This document shows, piece by piece, positions 62,593-64,000 of a DNA stretch of 64,000 nt; position 1 is the first letter of the stretch, and each line of letters begins with the position of its first letter. Location: contig NC_021678.1 in NCBI RefSeq assembly GCF_000247815.1, positions 8,204,874-8,268,873 of the forward strand, given 5' to 3'. Below the pieces are notes generated by a model. That model was not told where the DNA came from. It worked only from the letters and a program-made list of their open reading frames with translations, and ran no database searches. A program made the translations under genes and the position numbers. The DNA is from Ficedula albicollis (taxonomy: Eukaryota; Chordata; Aves; Passeriformes; Muscicapidae).

Positions 62593-64000
62593 CTGAAAGC
62601 CAACCACATTAGAAGCAAGGCATCCACACATCAACAGTTTTGTCTTCTTTGCCTTGTCCACCAACTGTATCTCTGCATTGCCCTGTTAAAAGCTGAATAT
62701 GGCTTCTGCTTTTGTGCTACAATGCATTTTACAAAAATATTTCAGCAGCTAGTCCTGGATCAGGGCAATGTGCTGCACTGTACTCAGATATTTTAAAATT
62801 AAGTGAAAGAAGGATTCTTCTCTTACCTCAACTTCCCTACTTCAGATCTGCCCTGGAATACCAGCAAGTGTTACCATAAGCTACTGTGTATGGACTGAAG
62901 AAAGCTGACTCCATCCCAGACAGACTTCTACACAAGTCATCCACTGCATTTCGATTTTGGCAACATTTATTGCTGTTCCACTCCCTGTACTGCCTTAGAA
63001 CATCCCCAGAATTTAACCAAAGGAATGAATTTTCAAACCCACAGTACTAAGAGACAATCAAAACAGCACCATCATCTACATTTTAAAATCAAATAGTAGC
63101 TAGGTTTCAGTTATTAAGACAAAATTAAGGAATATAAAAATCTTTAACATCCACAGACTGAGAGATTAAAACCATTTACACCCTGTGACAAAATCTATTT
63201 CCTTATGTTGTTTACTGCCAGAATGAAGGAACTGAGTCTTTAGAGTGACTTATTAGAAATATTACCAGTGATTGCATTCAAAAATCAATTTTTGCTGAAA
63301 ATATAAAAAAAACCCCACTAATTAAAAAGCTATATTGGCAAAATAAAGCTGGCCTAATAGGATCCTGGAAGAATCAATCACTATAATCATCTGCTGCCAT
63401 AAACTCTATGGGAAGATTACAAATGTGATGCTTCAAAGGAGGGGGAAATTCTTTTAAAATATAATTTGAACTTTACTCCTGAAATACCATGACCATCATG
63501 ATCCATCACCCACAGTCACTGCCCAGACCCACAATAAATCAAAGCTACGATTCAATGGTTACAATCAATCTCTTGAGAGCAAACGCTGCTGCCATGCCCA
63601 GTGCATGCATTTCGGATTATTCACGATGAAGGTGTGTTAGTAAAGAGCAAACAAAAAGCTGAGAGAGAACACACAGGACTAATAAAACCTTACACAGCAA
63701 CCAATTAAAGCAAACTGAAAAAGGCACAAAAGCAGCACAGAGATGCAGGTGAAGCAAAACTGTACGGCCAAAGGTGTATGGGAGAGTGTGATTGCTCAGA
63801 CACTGGGAATTAAAAGCTTGCTCAAAAGAGATGTTATATACCACTCCATCAGAGGAAGCAAATGACCTTGGAAGAAGTTCTAGCTGTGAAAGAGTTATCC
63901 AGGTAGAAAAAATGACCAATTACCAGAATATAATTGGTGGCTGTTCTGCAGGAACCTCAAAAACTGAAGGTCCTGGGAATGGATTCTATACAGGAGCCAA
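62593..64000. other. Intronic sequence, no gene seen
   Basis: Unique AT-rich sequence to the window edge. The minus-strand frame at 63617-63919 (100 codons) is Leu- and Cys-rich but has no recognised domain or flanking splice sites. Confidence 0.55.

Larger units (their letters stand above)
45193..64000 (-). other. GRID1: GRID1 intron upstream of the exon (partial)
   Basis: This interval lies 5' of the exon in transcription order. The preceding family exon, which should end just before the split aspartate codon, was not found, so the intron continues past 64000. It holds two-copy duplications near 46.9, 51.2 and 60.4 kb and most of the short CR1 tails. Confidence 0.8.

Noticed and set aside
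45193..64000. Search for the preceding GRID1 exon
   Set aside because: No segment resembling the delta-receptor sequence before the split aspartate codon was found; the intron probably extends beyond the window.

Overview
The window looks like avian nuclear DNA, most likely from a songbird. It is AT-rich, has almost no long open reading frames, and carries 3' ends of CR1 LINEs, the commonest bird retrotransposon. The CR1 subfamily style suggests a passerine, but the species cannot be named from sequence alone.

One coding exon is recognisable: 44987-45192 on the minus strand. It encodes 68 residues plus two bases of a split codon from the amino-terminal domain of the delta-1 ionotropic glutamate receptor GluD1 (GRID1). 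The rest reads as intron: 45193-64000 is the intron before this exon in transcription order, and 1-44986 is the intron after it. No other GRID1 exon was found. This fits the very large introns of the gene.

Two things fill the introns. First are old and younger repeats: two sizeable CR1 3' ends (7095-7732 and 53530-54136), three short CR1 tails, three weak MIR-like SINE remnants and several microsatellites. Second is a striking series of about eighteen local tandem duplications. Their units run from about 40 to 350 bp and they are usually two-copy, with copies 95-100% alike. They lie at 2.3, 6.5, 7.6, 10.1-10.6, 11.6, 21.5, 22.3, 29.7, 31.2, 33.9, 34.4, 34.7, 40.5, 46.9, 51.2, 53.8 and 60.4 kb. 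Some sit back to back or inside CR1 copies.

The most unusual object is an uninterrupted run of 952 G on the plus strand (43837-44788). It begins 198 bases downstream, in transcription order, of the 5' splice site of the GRID1 exon, so the pre-mRNA would carry a giant C tract there. Two shorter G runs (35 and 44 bases) occur on the same strand. These are either remarkable homopolymers or assembly artefacts, and raw reads would decide. No operon, CRISPR array, virus, RNA gene or novel protein system was found. The long poly-Gly and poly-Pro reading frames are translations of the G run.
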